64,000 bases of DNA from JBEKHT01 sp049516595 (GCA_049516595.1 JBEKSY010000004.1:78495-142494); one strand, 5' to 3'; shown: positions 14,639 to 23,403, counted from the stretch's first letter. Made by a program: numbers and translations. Notes: generated from the letters alone by a model not told the origin.

Positions 14639-15256
14639 TCACGGGTCGCCCCGGTCCTCCGCCTCAAGCCGGGCAAAGCCCCGCTGGAAGACCTCGTAGG
14701 GTTGCGCTCCGACCACGGCGAAGCGCCCGTTCAGGATATAGGTGGGCACAGCCTCAATCTCAAGCGCCCGCGCCTGGGCGATCTGCTGTTCGACCACGGG
14801 AGTGAATTTCCCGCTCTCGACCTGATGCCGTATTTCGTCTGCCTCAAGCCCCACCTCTTCCGCGGCAGATTCCAGAACCTCCCAGCAGCTGAGGTCCTCA
14901 CCTTCGCTAAAGTACTTGTGAAAGACGAGGCGGTGGAATTCCTCCAATTTGCCTTGCGCCCTCGCATACTCCGTGGCTTCATGGGCCAGGCGCGTATTTG
15001 GGATTCGTGATGGAAACACCATGCTCAGGCCGCTGTCCCGGGCCATCTGCCTCAGCCGCTCTTGCGTGCTGGCCATGCGCGACCGCACGTACTCGGACAA
15101 CTCCAACCCTTCCGGAGGCGTGTCCGGCCTCAGGTAGAACGGGCGCCAATCTACTTGTACCTCTCGTTCCCGTTTCATCCGCTCGACCACACCCTGGCCG
15201 ACATAGCACCACGGTCAGACGTAGTCGGAGTATATGACCAATTGAATCCTAGTCAT
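14639..15256 (-). CDS. FrnE/DsbA-family oxidoreductase, probable selenoprotein (UPWC motif)
   Basis: The frame starts at the ATG at 15256 (AAGGAATTGCC upstream) and gives MTRIQLVIYSDYV, then an in-frame TGA at 15217-15215, then PWCYVGQGVVERMKRE and about 185 further intact codons. FrnE/DsbA-like proteins have CPWC at this place (SDYVCPWCYVG), so the stop falls exactly on the first redox cysteine. Downstream family features are intact: WRPFYLRPDTPPEG, NTRLAHEATEYARAQGK and the C-terminal EAVPTYILNGRFAVVGAQ with its cis-Pro. A hairpin fitting a bacterial SECIS follows the TGA. Read as selenocysteine, the protein is 205 aa and complete. The alternative is a point nonsense mutation (TGC to TGA). 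Two LLM oxidoreductase genes on the same strand flank it. Confidence 0.75.
15183..15201 (-). promoter_or_regulatory. SECIS-like hairpin downstream of the in-frame UGA
   Basis: Counting the U of UGA as 1, nucleotides 17-22 (UCGGCC) pair with 30-35 (GGUCGA), including one G-U pair. The loop is AGGGUGU with G at loop positions 2-4. An outer CCG/CGG pairing (nt 4-6 with 37-39) could close the lower part. Bacterial SECIS elements need a small apical stem-loop about 15-37 nt after the UGA with a G in the first two loop bases, and this fits. Confidence 0.55.
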
Positions 15257-15304
15257 GGCAATTCCTTAGAGTAGGATCATGATGCCGCAGGAGACCCGGA
15301 TCGC

Positions 15305-15590
15305 TTAGTTGACCCAGCTTCCCGCAGAGAGGTGATCGGCGACGAGAGCAGCGCCGCCCTCCCGTTCTAATTCTGCGGCATTCATCCGTACGTTTTCGCG
15401 GATTAGGTGGATCTTGCGAATCACAACGATCCCCGGGAAAGGCATCCGCCCGCTGGGCTGGCCAGGCCAGCGGCCATAGGCCGCACCCTGAAAGAGGGCC
15501 TCACCCGAGACATCACCTCGGTGGGAGGTATTGCGAATAGTTCGCTCGTCTGATATTCCATCACCCACGAGGGTTGCCTGTTCTCTCTGC
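15305..15590 (-). other. Possible decayed coding remnant
   Basis: The 330-bp gap between two oxidoreductase genes is open on the minus strand through the end of the LLM gene. It encodes a stretch with a protein-like look (LVGDGISDERTIRNTS, GRMPFPGIVVIRKIHLIREN, NAAELEREGGAALVADHL) but no start codon of its own and no ribosome site. I cannot assign it to a family. It may be a C-terminal remnant. Confidence 0.25.
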
Positions 15591-16463
15591 TCAAGCTGAG
15601 GCGACGGCATCTCGCAGCCGATCGACTTGATCCAGGGCTGGAATGGTAGGCCAGAAGATAAGTTCATCCGCGCCAATGCCCTCGAAGCCTCGGACTGCGG
15701 ATTGCACCGCGGTCTCCGAAGTGGGGAACGACTTGGCGATCATCTCAGCATTCGGCCCTAGGTAGCGATAGTAGTCGAGCAGGTTCGGAGAGCCGCGCTC
15801 GGCCGCATTGGGACCAAGCGCATAGTAGACGGCGCAAACCAGCCTCGGCTTGCCTTTTCTTGCCGCCTCCTTCCAGGCTGCCTCTACCAGGCTGTAGCTC
15901 TCGCGAACCCGGTCGGGATTGCCGCCTCCGCCGGAGATGTAGCCATCGGCCAGCCGCCCAGCTCGACGCAAGGCATTGGGCCGGTAGCCGCCGATGAGGA
16001 CCGGAGGCCCGCCCACCTGAACCGGTTGCGGCCCGACCGGATGAATACCCTCCTCGGGGGGCTGCCCAGCCCAAATACGTTTCATCAAGGCCAGCTGGTC
16101 CTCAAATCGCTTTCCGCGTTTCTTGTATGCCGCTGGCGCAATTTGAAAATCATCCTCGCGACTTCCGACCCCCATTCCCAGCGTCAGACGGCCTCCGGAA
16201 AGTGCATCCAGCGTTGCTGCCTGCTTGGCCAGAACACCCGCATTGCGCAGCGGCGCAATCAGGATCGTCGTCATCAGTCGCACTCGACGAGTCACCCCCG
16301 CAACAGCCGCCAGGGTGATGAGGGACTCGTAGTTGCCATAGGCCAGCCGGTCGATGAGACTCAGGCTGGAGAAAGTCCCCGAGTCCGCCCGCCGCGCCCA
16401 CTCGAGGATTAGGTCCCCCTTTACGTCGAGCAGAGTTGTAGGTAGCCCGATGCCGATGTCCAT
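15591..16463 (-). CDS. LLM-class flavin/F420-dependent oxidoreductase
   Basis: This 290-aa luciferase-like oxidoreductase starts at the ATG at 16463 behind GGGAGGAAAAC. Family motifs are MDIGIGLPTT, RVRLMTTILIAPLRNAGVLA, TLDALSGGRLTLGMGVGSRED and PPVLIGGYRPNALRRAGRLADG. It should use reduced FMN or F420 to oxidise or reduce an unknown organic substrate. It is first in a minus-strand run followed by a possible remnant, the FrnE-like probable selenoprotein and a second LLM gene. It is not a recent duplicate of the LLM gene at 13417, as the two share only the general motifs. Confidence 0.9.
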   Translation of the reverse strand: MDIGIGLPTTLLDVKGDLILEWARRADSGTFSSLSLIDRLAYGNYESLITLAAVAGVTRRVRLMTTILIAPLRNAGVLAKQAATLDALSGGRLTLGMGVGSREDDFQIAPAAYKKRGKRFEDQLALMKRIWAGQPPEEGIHPVGPQPVQVGGPPVLIGGYRPNALRRAGRLADGYISGGGGNPDRVRESYSLVEAAWKEAARKGKPRLVCAVYYALGPNAAERGSPNLLDYYRYLGPNAEMIAKSFPTSETAVQSAVRGFEGIGADELIFWPTIPALDQVDRLRDAVASA

Positions 16464-17132
16464 GTTTTCCTCCCGAACCCTGAGACTGCCATGAGGTCAA
16501 GCGGCGGGTTGCCCCTCCGTGTTCGGCCGGATCGAATGTCTCGCTCTACTCCGCGGCGGAGACAAGATTCGGGTGTTCCGCTAGCTCTTGCCCGACCGAG
16601 AGGCAGAGCTTGCCATGAGAAAGCCCCCACCGACTTATGCCCGGGCGAGACTAAGACAGCACGATGGCCGCCTCAACCAGGAACCGTGGTGCGCTCTTTC
16701 TCCCCTCCGCTCCAGAAGGCAGCGGAGGTCCCAAGAACGCACGCCCAGCCTCTACCCCACGGTTCCCCCTTCCCATCCGATCAGGGATGCGTCCTTCCTG
16801 CTTGATCCGGTCCACCGGAGATCAGTTTCTCTACCCGGATCTCCAACGCGCACCCGACCCCCTCTAATCAGGCCGAGCTTGCCATGCCCACCCTGTCCTC
16901 ACCCGAGAGCCCGCGGGGGAAATGCAGACCCAGGATCTTCTCCGCCAGCAGCCCCTCTTTCCAAGAGGGGGTGCGGATCCGTACAAAGGAATGCCCCGGG
17001 CTCCGATGGGTCTCAGAGGAGTTTCCCCTTGAGGGGGCTTTCCCTTCTTCCAGAGGACTTCCCCCGAAAAAGCTGCTCATCCCCACGCAAAGCATGATCG
17101 AGGAGACCCAGAGGGCGAGTCTCCCGACTCAA
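16464..17132. other. Non-coding gap, nothing recognised
   Basis: No frame in these 670 bp shows family motifs. The segment has several short GC-rich inverted stretches (around 16955-16975 and 17000-17070). GAGCTTGCCATG occurs twice (near 16608 and 16873). No promoter, tRNA or terminator is convincing. Confidence 0.4.
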
Positions 17133-18509
17133 CTAGACGGAGGAAGCCGGCGTTAGGGGAAGGGCGAGAGCGCCTTCCTGATCTGCGATGTAGTCCCGTA
17201 GTTGCTTAACGGCGCGAGCAGCAAGGGCTGCGCCTCGCTCGAGCTTTGCCCGCGGTGGATTCTCCAGCGGCGGGAGCAGGCCAAAGTTGGCCTTCATCGG
17301 TTGGAAGTGCTTCTCTTCCGCCGAAGTAATGTATCGGCAAAGGGCGCCGAGCATCGTGGTTGCCGGGAGTTCGAGCAGAGGTTCCCCGCTCAGGAGACGG
17401 GCAGCATTCCATCCCGCGAGAAGGCCCGTGGCCACGTTTCCCATGTAGCCTTCCACGCCCGTGAGCTGGCCAGCCAAGAAGAGATCGGGTCGCGTCTTCA
17501 ATTGAAGCGTCGGATGAAGCAAGCGCGGGCTGTTGACAAAGGTGTTCCGGTGCATCTGGCCGTAGCGCATGAACTCAGCCTTCTCCAGTCCCGGGATCAA
17601 CCGCAACACCCTCCTCTGCTCCGGGTACTTGAGGTTGGTCTGAAACCCTACGAGATTGTACAGGCTCCCCGCCCGGTCATCCTGGCGCAGCTGTACCACC
17701 GCGAAGGGCCGTTTCCAGGTGCGAGGATCCTGGAGCCCCACTGGCCTCATCGGGCCAAAAGCGAGCGTGTCCACCCCCCGCTCGGCCAGAATCTCCACCG
17801 GCAGACAGCCCTCGAAGTATTCCTCAGCCCCTGCCCGCACCCCTGAACACAACGCCTCCTCATATTCACGCAGTGGGATGCGTTCTGCCTCCTTCAGTTC
17901 AGCGACAAAGTCATAGTACTGTTCTCGATCCAAGGGACAATTCAGATAGTCAAAGGAAAGGCTTCGCCGGGAATCCCGAAAGGCCACCTGGGTGTCGATG
18001 CTCTCCGCTGAAACCATGGGGGCAACCGCATCAAAGAAGTAGAGATGGGCTGTGCCCGTGAGGCGCGCGATGGCATCAGAGAGAGCGGGCGAGGTCAAGG
18101 GGCCGGATGCGACGATTGCGGGTGTGCTGGGGATCTCCGTGACCTCTTCCCGGACCACTTCAATTCTGGGATGACCCTGGATGCGCGCGGTGACACCCTC
18201 CGCGAATGCGACCCGATCCACAGCCAGCGCCCCGCCGGCCGGGACAGAGGTCTCGCGCGCGACTTGCAGCAACAAGGAGCCCATCTCCTGCAGCTCCGCC
18301 TTCAGCAGTCCCCCGGCCCGATTCGGAAGGGCGGAGCCGAGCGAGTTCGAGCAAACGAGCTCCGCCAGGCGGTCCGTCCGGTGCGCCGCGGTCATCCGCA
18401 GCGGGCGCATCTCGTGGAGCTGAACTTGCAAGCCGCGTTCTGCGGCCTGCCAGGCCGCCTCACAACCTGCCAGACCGCCGCCTACCACGACCACATCCGA
18501 AGAGGGCAT
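17133..18509 (-). CDS. trmFO: Methylenetetrahydrofolate--tRNA-(uracil-5-)-methyltransferase TrmFO
   Basis: TrmFO makes 5-methyluridine at position 54 of tRNA using 5,10-methylenetetrahydrofolate and FAD. The 458-aa protein begins with the Rossmann motif VVVGGGLAGCEAAW, then LHEMRP, LAELVCSNSLGS, the catalytic-cysteine segment RPFAVVQLRQDD region and GLQDPRTW..., QTNLKYPEQRRVLRLIPGL and LFLAGQLTGVEGYMGNVATG. Length and order match the Firmicutes/Chloroflexota type. An ATG at 18518 is also in frame, but 18509 is preferred because TAGAAT (minus strand 18522-18517) ends 7 nt before it and overlaps the upstream ATG, so the transcript is probably leaderless. The presence of TrmFO rather than TrmA supports a non-proteobacterial host. 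Confidence 0.95.
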   Translation of the reverse strand: MPSSDVVVVGGGLAGCEAAWQAAERGLQVQLHEMRPLRMTAAHRTDRLAELVCSNSLGSALPNRAGGLLKAELQEMGSLLLQVARETSVPAGGALAVDRVAFAEGVTARIQGHPRIEVVREEVTEIPSTPAIVASGPLTSPALSDAIARLTGTAHLYFFDAVAPMVSAESIDTQVAFRDSRRSLSFDYLNCPLDREQYYDFVAELKEAERIPLREYEEALCSGVRAGAEEYFEGCLPVEILAERGVDTLAFGPMRPVGLQDPRTWKRPFAVVQLRQDDRAGSLYNLVGFQTNLKYPEQRRVLRLIPGLEKAEFMRYGQMHRNTFVNSPRLLHPTLQLKTRPDLFLAGQLTGVEGYMGNVATGLLAGWNAARLLSGEPLLELPATTMLGALCRYITSAEEKHFQPMKANFGLLPPLENPPRAKLERGAALAARAVKQLRDYIADQEGALALPLTPASSV

Positions 18510-18516
18510 CGCGCCC

Positions 18517-18544
18517 ATTCTACCAATTTGCCGCGCCGATCCAA
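18517..18544 (-). promoter_or_regulatory. Promoter of trmFO, probable leaderless start
   Basis: On the minus strand TTGGAT (18544-18539), a 16-bp spacer and TAGAAT (18522-18517) place transcription start at the ATG at 18509. No Shine-Dalgarno site is present. Confidence 0.6.
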
Positions 18545-18559
18545 GACGTTCTGAGAAAA

Positions 18560-19327
18560 ATGGGAAGAGGCATGGTCATCTTGTGAGAGGTCGGGCATCG
18601 GCGCGAGCTCCGCTGCAACCGGTGTCCGGAAATCATCCCTGAGCCAGCTGAAATTCGGGGTCAATTCGCTCCCATGCATTCGGGGCGCTGTCCCGTCGAC
18701 AAGGCTCTTGATTCTCTTGCCATCCCTACCTTAACTGGGATTCCAAGGCTGAACATACAACCGTGTGGGCTGCGCAGGTCCGAGTGGGGATGACCCCTGA
18801 TCCGCATGCGCGAAGGCACGCTGAAGATGCCGCGTCCTGCCCCAGTCGTGACCATCCTGTCCACGTGCAGAGCCTGTCGGCGAGAACGTCCAGGTTCCTA
18901 TCAACTGCGGAACGGCCGACAGGTCTTGAGGAACCAACCTGCAACCTTTCAGCTAGGCCTGGGCATCTGGGAGCGCACCCGGATTACGCGAGGGTACGCA
19001 CCTATCCGCACAGGCCTCTCGGGGTCTCCTAGCGGACCTGCGAAAAGCAATGGCCAACACGCTGTCTCGCCACCGAGGCGAGGCGCCTCGCTGACTCTTC
19101 TTGGGGGATCGCGCTACCCGGTGGCTCGATCGATCCCTCTATTTCCCTGGTCCCATTGGTGGCTTTCTTCCCCGGAGGGTTCCAGAGCCTGGGACGGCGA
19201 TTCTCCGGCGGCTGTGAATTACAATGGCCAGGGTCTTCAGTCGGAGAGCTCCATCCGTGAGTCGGAGATTCGGCCGCAATCCCCGCGATTGCGCTTGCGG
19301 GGACAAACCCAAGGAGCTGTGCCAAAC
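18560..19327. other. Non-coding gap, nothing recognised
   Basis: About 770 bp between trmFO and the YhfC-like gene hold no frame with recognisable motifs. An open plus-strand frame runs through most of it into the YhfC gene, but its sequence is low-complexity and Arg/Pro/Ser-rich. TACAAT at about 19219-19224 could be a -10 for the downstream gene. Confidence 0.4.
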
Positions 19328-20209
19328 ATGGTCTCCTACATCGCCCATGCGCTGAACTGGCTCCTGATGATCGGAATGCCTTTAGGCCTGGGGGTCGTCC
19401 TGACCCGCAGGTTCCATTTCGGTTGGCGCCTTTGGTTCGTGGGGGCTGCCGGATTTGTCATCTCCCAAGTGGGACACATTCCTTTCAACGCCCTTCTGAC
19501 GGCTCTCTTCTCCCCAGGAACCTTGGCCCATCTTCCCGCCGGCGAGCGGTTACTCGTGTCCGCAGCGATTCTGGGCCTTTCCGCCGGCCTGTTCGAGGAG
19601 ATAACCCGATTCCTGGTCATGCTCCTCTGGGCCAAAGATGCCCGATCGTGGCGAAAGGGTGTTTTGCTGGGCGCCGGGCACGGAGGAGCCGAGGCGATTA
19701 TCCTGGGCGGGCTGGTCCTGTATGCCTTCCTGCAGATGGTCGCTTTCCGCGGGGCCGACCTCAGCCGGCTTGTGCCCGCCAGCCAGCTGGCCTTGGCCCG
19801 GCAACAGATCACTGCCTACTGGTCTGCTCCTTGGTACGAGGACCTCTTGGGCGCCCTCGAACGCCTCTTCACCATCCCCGTTCAGATCTGTCTCAGCGTC
19901 ATCGTCCTGCAGGCCCTCACTCGTAATCACCTTGGTTGGCTCGGGCTGGCGATTGGATGGCATGCTATCATCGACGGGATGACGGTGTTCTTGAGCGGCC
20001 GCCTGGGCGGCCTTCCTTGGGGAGTTTATGCAATTGAAGGCCTGGTGGGAGTATTCTCCTTGATCTCCGTGGGTGTTCTTCTTGCATTGCGTCAGCCGGA
20101 ACCGCCGGAAGGTGAGACGACGCCCGTTGCCCCTCTCAGGCCATTTCCACGGGCGCCGCTGGAGGTTGAGGAAACCCCGGAAAGACTGGAACAAACGCGT
20201 TACGACTGA
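19328..20209 (+). CDS. YhfC-family putative intramembrane metalloprotease
   Basis: The 293-aa integral membrane protein has about seven hydrophobic segments. The YhfC (DUF2324) family is related to CPBP/CAAX proteases. Diagnostic residues are FEEITRF (Glu-Glu at 90-91, Arg94), the GHGGAEAI motif at 117-124, and WHAIIDG in a late helix. The cytoplasmic C-terminal tail is Pro/Glu-rich (about 35 residues). ATG 19328 is chosen since hydrophobic sequence begins there; the open frame to 18806 upstream is not family-like. The role in the cell is not known; relatives act in membrane protein or peptide processing. It precedes an ABC exporter by 120 bp. Confidence 0.85.
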   Translation: MVSYIAHALNWLLMIGMPLGLGVVLTRRFHFGWRLWFVGAAGFVISQVGHIPFNALLTALFSPGTLAHLPAGERLLVSAAILGLSAGLFEEITRFLVMLLWAKDARSWRKGVLLGAGHGGAEAIILGGLVLYAFLQMVAFRGADLSRLVPASQLALARQQITAYWSAPWYEDLLGALERLFTIPVQICLSVIVLQALTRNHLGWLGLAIGWHAIIDGMTVFLSGRLGGLPWGVYAIEGLVGVFSLISVGVLLALRQPEPPEGETTPVAPLRPFPRAPLEVEETPERLEQTRYD

Positions 20210-20331
20210 CCCGGAGGTGAAAGGAGAAGTCGTGCAAGGTGCGAAGACATAATGAGCGTGAAATGTAGACTCCTCCCCGCGCGCTTTCGGCGCCCTGCCG
20301 GCATTGGGCCTGTCCGCTTGGGAGATCAGGA

Positions 20332-21240
20332 ATGATCCACACCGACAATCTGACCAAACGGTTCAACTCCACCCTGGCTGTCGACCGGCTATCCATTGAC
20401 GTGCAGGACGGCGAGGTGTTCGGCTTTCTCGGTCCGAACGGGGCCGGGAAGACCACCACCGTGCGTATGCTCACCAGCCTGATCGGGTCCAGCAGCGGCA
20501 GCGCGGTGGTCAACGGCTTCACCCTAGGTAAGGACGACACGGCCATCCGAAGGACGGTGGGCATCCTCACCGAGACCCCAGGCATGTACGAGAACCTGAG
20601 TGCCGAGTACAACCTTCGCATCTTTGCCAATCTCTACGAGGTCAAGGATTCCCGGGGTCAAGTTGAAAAGTATCTGCGCATGCTCGGGCTCTGGGAGCGC
20701 CGCTTTGAGGAAGTGGGAACGTTCTCGAAGGGCATGAAGCAGAAGCTCGCGATCGCCCGCGCACTGCTCCACGAACCGCGCCTGCTCTTCCTGGATGAGC
20801 CGACCGCGGCCCTGGATCCCGAATCGGCTCACTTGGTCCGCGATTTCATCGCCGAGCTGCGCAAGGAGGGACGCACCATCTTCCTGTGCACGCACAACTT
20901 GGATGAGGCGGATCGGCTGTGCGACCGCATCGGGGTCTTCAAGACCCATTTGTTGGTTTTGGACACACCCGATCGATTGCGCTCGCAACTATTCGGCCGC
21001 AGGGTCGTGTTCCACCTCGGTCGTGCGGACGATAAGCTGCTGGATGCGGCCCGCAGTCTGCCATTCGTGCAGGAGGCCAAGATCCTGGAAAACAAGCTGG
21101 TGGTACGAGTGGAGAACCCCGAGGCGCAGAACCCCGATCTGGTGCGGGCTCTGGTCGCGGCCGGAGCGGAGATCCAGTTCGTTGGCGAGCTGCGCCATTC
21201 TCTGGAGGACGTATACCTGGAACTGGTAAAGCAGGCATGA
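20332..21240 (+). CDS. ABC exporter ATP-binding protein (CcmA/NatA type)
   Basis: The 302-aa ATPase has Walker A GPNGAGKTTT near residues 33-42, Q-loop region ILTETPGMYENLS, signature FSKGMKQK, Walker B LLFLDEPTAALD and the switch His in FLCTHNLDEAD. The C-terminal third (about 210-302) is the accessory domain common in ABC-2 exporters. A GGAGATCAGGA site precedes the ATG. The stop overlaps the start of the permease gene (ATGA), so the two are translationally coupled. It powers export of an unknown substrate (drug, sodium or lipid-like). Confidence 0.93.
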   Translation: MIHTDNLTKRFNSTLAVDRLSIDVQDGEVFGFLGPNGAGKTTTVRMLTSLIGSSSGSAVVNGFTLGKDDTAIRRTVGILTETPGMYENLSAEYNLRIFANLYEVKDSRGQVEKYLRMLGLWERRFEEVGTFSKGMKQKLAIARALLHEPRLLFLDEPTAALDPESAHLVRDFIAELRKEGRTIFLCTHNLDEADRLCDRIGVFKTHLLVLDTPDRLRSQLFGRRVVFHLGRADDKLLDAARSLPFVQEAKILENKLVVRVENPEAQNPDLVRALVAAGAEIQFVGELRHSLEDVYLELVKQA

Positions 21241-22028
21241 AGAAAATCAAGACGATCGTCGGGAAGGAATGGGCTGAGGTATTCAAGACCCGCATGGTCC
21301 TGTTCACGGTCGCATTCCTGCCGCTGCTGATGGCGGCCCTCCCACTCGTGATCCTTCATGCCACGCGGAGCAGCGGCGCGGGGAATCCGATCGGGAACAA
21401 CCTGCCGCAACAGTACAGCACAATCTGTCCGGCCAATCTGAGTGGCTCAGACTGCCTGCAGGTTGCCCTGGTGAGTGAGTTCATGCTGCTCTTCATGATT
21501 ATCCCGGTGGCCGTCCCCGTCACGATCTCCGCCTATTCGATCGTCGGGGAAAAGACAACCCGCAGCCTGGAACCTCTTCTGGCAACCCCCATCACGACCG
21601 GTGAGCTGTTGGTCGGAAAATGCCTCGCTGCTCTCATCCCCGCGGTGGTGGCGACCGATGGCGCCTTCCTGATCTATGCGGTCGGGGCGGTGGTCATGAC
21701 CCATAGCGGAATTCTCCTCAGCGCCGTCCTCGACATCCGTTGGCTGATCGCCGTGTTCGTCGTGGGCCCATTGATGGCCTTCTTGGCCATTATGGTCAGC
21801 ATCATCGTGTCTTCCCGGGTGAACGACCCGCGGGTCGCCGAACAGCTATCGATGGTGGTGATCGTGCCGGTCTTGGGACTTTTCTTCGCTCAGGTGTCCG
21901 GGCTGTTGCTCATCAACCGGCAGCTCATTCTCCTATTGGCGGTCCTGCTTGCGGCCATTGACATCCTGATCGGCCTCTTGGGCGTTCACCTGTTCCAGAG
22001 AGAGGTCATCCTCACCCGCTGGAAGTAG
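21237..22028 (+). CDS. ABC-2 type exporter permease
   Basis: The 263-aa membrane protein has six predicted hydrophobic segments, starting with a long helix after MKKIKTIVGKEWAEVFKTRM, then an extracytoplasmic loop with two Cys (ICPANLSGSDCLQ). It contains GEKTTRSLEPLLATPITTGELLVGK, a hallmark of ABC-2/NatB-like permeases. It overlaps the ATPase gene by 4 bp and is followed by a membrane-anchored Ig/zinc-ribbon protein after 4 bp, forming a three-gene operon. Confidence 0.9.
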   Translation: MKKIKTIVGKEWAEVFKTRMVLFTVAFLPLLMAALPLVILHATRSSGAGNPIGNNLPQQYSTICPANLSGSDCLQVALVSEFMLLFMIIPVAVPVTISAYSIVGEKTTRSLEPLLATPITTGELLVGKCLAALIPAVVATDGAFLIYAVGAVVMTHSGILLSAVLDIRWLIAVFVVGPLMAFLAIMVSIIVSSRVNDPRVAEQLSMVVIVPVLGLFFAQVSGLLLINRQLILLLAVLLAAIDILIGLLGVHLFQREVILTRWK

Positions 22029-22032
22029 TGTC

Positions 22033-22815
22033 ATGCACCCACGCGCTCGATTCTTCCCCCTGGCTCTTCTGGCTGCGGCCCTCAACGCTCTTCTGCTCGT
22101 CTCCCCCTCGCTGGCAGATGGGAATGGCGCCCTGGGCCTCCGCCTCTCCCGAGACTTCGGCTACTCCTCCGGCTCCGGGCAAATCCAAGGCACCTTTACC
22201 TTGCACGCGACCGGCCCGGGCGATCTGTCCCGCGTGGACTTCATCATCGACGCCCACACGATCGGGGAGGTAACCTATCCTCCCTTCCAATTTCAATTCA
22301 GCACGGACGGCTTCGCACCTGGAAACCACTCTCTGAGCGCCGTGGGGTACACCACCGGGGGGCAGGAGCTGCAATCCCCTGAGATCCACGCCGAGTTCGT
22401 GACTGCCAGCCAAGCCACAAGCGGAACCCTGCAGGTCCTCGTCCCCCTTCTGGCGGTGATCCTGCTGGCGGTCGTGGGGTCGGCCTTGATCTCGGTTCTA
22501 GCCAGCGGCGGAAAGAAGGCCTCTCTCCCCGCTGGCGTGGAGCGAAACTACGGCCTGCGGGGCGGTGCCATTTGTCCCCGCTGTAGGCGGCCGTTCGTGC
22601 TCAGCCTTCTCTCGCCTCATGTGCTATCTTTCAAAGTCGCCCGCTGCCCTTATTGCGGCCGATTCGGCCTGGTCCGCCCCGCCTCGCGCAACGAACTGCG
22701 CCAAGCCGAAGCCGCCGAGCTGGATGCGGGCAAATCCTCCCTGCCCATCCCAGAAGAGGGTGAAGATGAGAAACTCCGCAGGGAGTTGGACGAGTCACGC
22801 TACCGGGAGTCATAA
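22033..22815 (+). CDS. Membrane-anchored protein with Ig-like ectodomain and cytoplasmic zinc ribbon
   Basis: The 260-aa protein has an N-terminal signal sequence (to about residue 29), an Ig-like beta domain (about 32-128, containing RVDFIIDAHTIGE and GNHSLSAVGYTTGG), a single transmembrane helix (about 133-157) and a cytoplasmic zinc ribbon with CPRC (181-184) and CPYC (205-208), then a charged tail. I know no named family with this order. It starts 4 bp after the ABC permease stop and is probably in the same operon, so it may be a substrate-recognition or regulatory partner of the exporter. Confidence 0.8.
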   Translation: MHPRARFFPLALLAAALNALLLVSPSLADGNGALGLRLSRDFGYSSGSGQIQGTFTLHATGPGDLSRVDFIIDAHTIGEVTYPPFQFQFSTDGFAPGNHSLSAVGYTTGGQELQSPEIHAEFVTASQATSGTLQVLVPLLAVILLAVVGSALISVLASGGKKASLPAGVERNYGLRGGAICPRCRRPFVLSLLSPHVLSFKVARCPYCGRFGLVRPASRNELRQAEAAELDAGKSSLPIPEEGEDEKLRRELDESRYRES

Positions 22816-23101
22816 CCTTCCTCATTCTGCGTGTGATTCTCAGATACCTGATCAGCAAATGAGGGACCCTTTCCGAGCCGGTGAAGGATGGCGCGTGGTG
22901 CACTCAACCAAGTTCTTCCGCGAAAGGAGAGAGGCGATGGGAAGGCGGCCGGGTTCGCCGGACCCATAGGTGCTAACCGAGAATGCGCCGCTTGGGAGGA
23001 CAGGACGCCCGGCTCACCATTCCAGGCTGCCGAGCCGGAGGATTGGGCTCTAACCTCTTCTTCTGGTATGACCTTCTTTTCAGGAGCAACCCGGCCGGGA
23101 T
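22816..23101. other. Short gap, nothing recognised
   Basis: No supported gene, RNA or terminator is seen between the Ig/zinc-ribbon gene and the frameshifted zinc-ribbon frame. Confidence 0.4.
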
Positions 23102-23403
23102 ATGCCAATCTCAGAAGGGCTTGTGTCCAGGACTTTCAAATGCCCTGCTTGCGGGGCACCACTCCACCCCCCCCCGAGAACAGTGAGGCGAGCGTCCGAT
23201 GCCCCTACTGCTCCAACACCCTCATCGTTCCGGAGGAGATGCGTCGGACCAATCCGGAAGGGGTTGGGCTGCCCAGTCCGTTAGTCCCAAGTGGGACGGA
23301 CCCGCCCGAGGTCCTCTGGGCGAAAGCCAGAGCGCTGAGGAAGGCGGCGCACGCCGAAAGGAAAATCCGCCGCGCGCAAAGGAGAGCCGCGCGACGCGGC
23401 TGA
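23102..23403 (+). pseudogene. Small zinc-ribbon protein broken by a frameshift in a C9 tract
   Basis: From the ATG at 23102 the frame reads TFKCPACGAPLHPPP. It then loses homology at a run of nine C residues (about 23167-23175). One base out of phase the sequence resumes as ENSEASVRCPYCSNTLIVPEEMRR and continues to the stop at 23403, ending in an Arg/Lys/Ala-rich tail. Together they make a sensible two-CxxC zinc ribbon of about 100 aa. One extra C would restore it. A homopolymer error in the assembly, real inactivation or slippage during transcription are all possible. A second zinc-ribbon protein is encoded just upstream. Confidence 0.6.

Noticed and set aside
14639..15190. FrnE-like gene starting at the GTG at 15190
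   Set aside because: This start removes the redox motif that defines the family and has no ribosome site; the frame from 15256 through the TGA is better.
16588..17097. 169-codon plus-strand frame
   Set aside because: Ser/Pro/Arg-rich, no start signal, no motifs.
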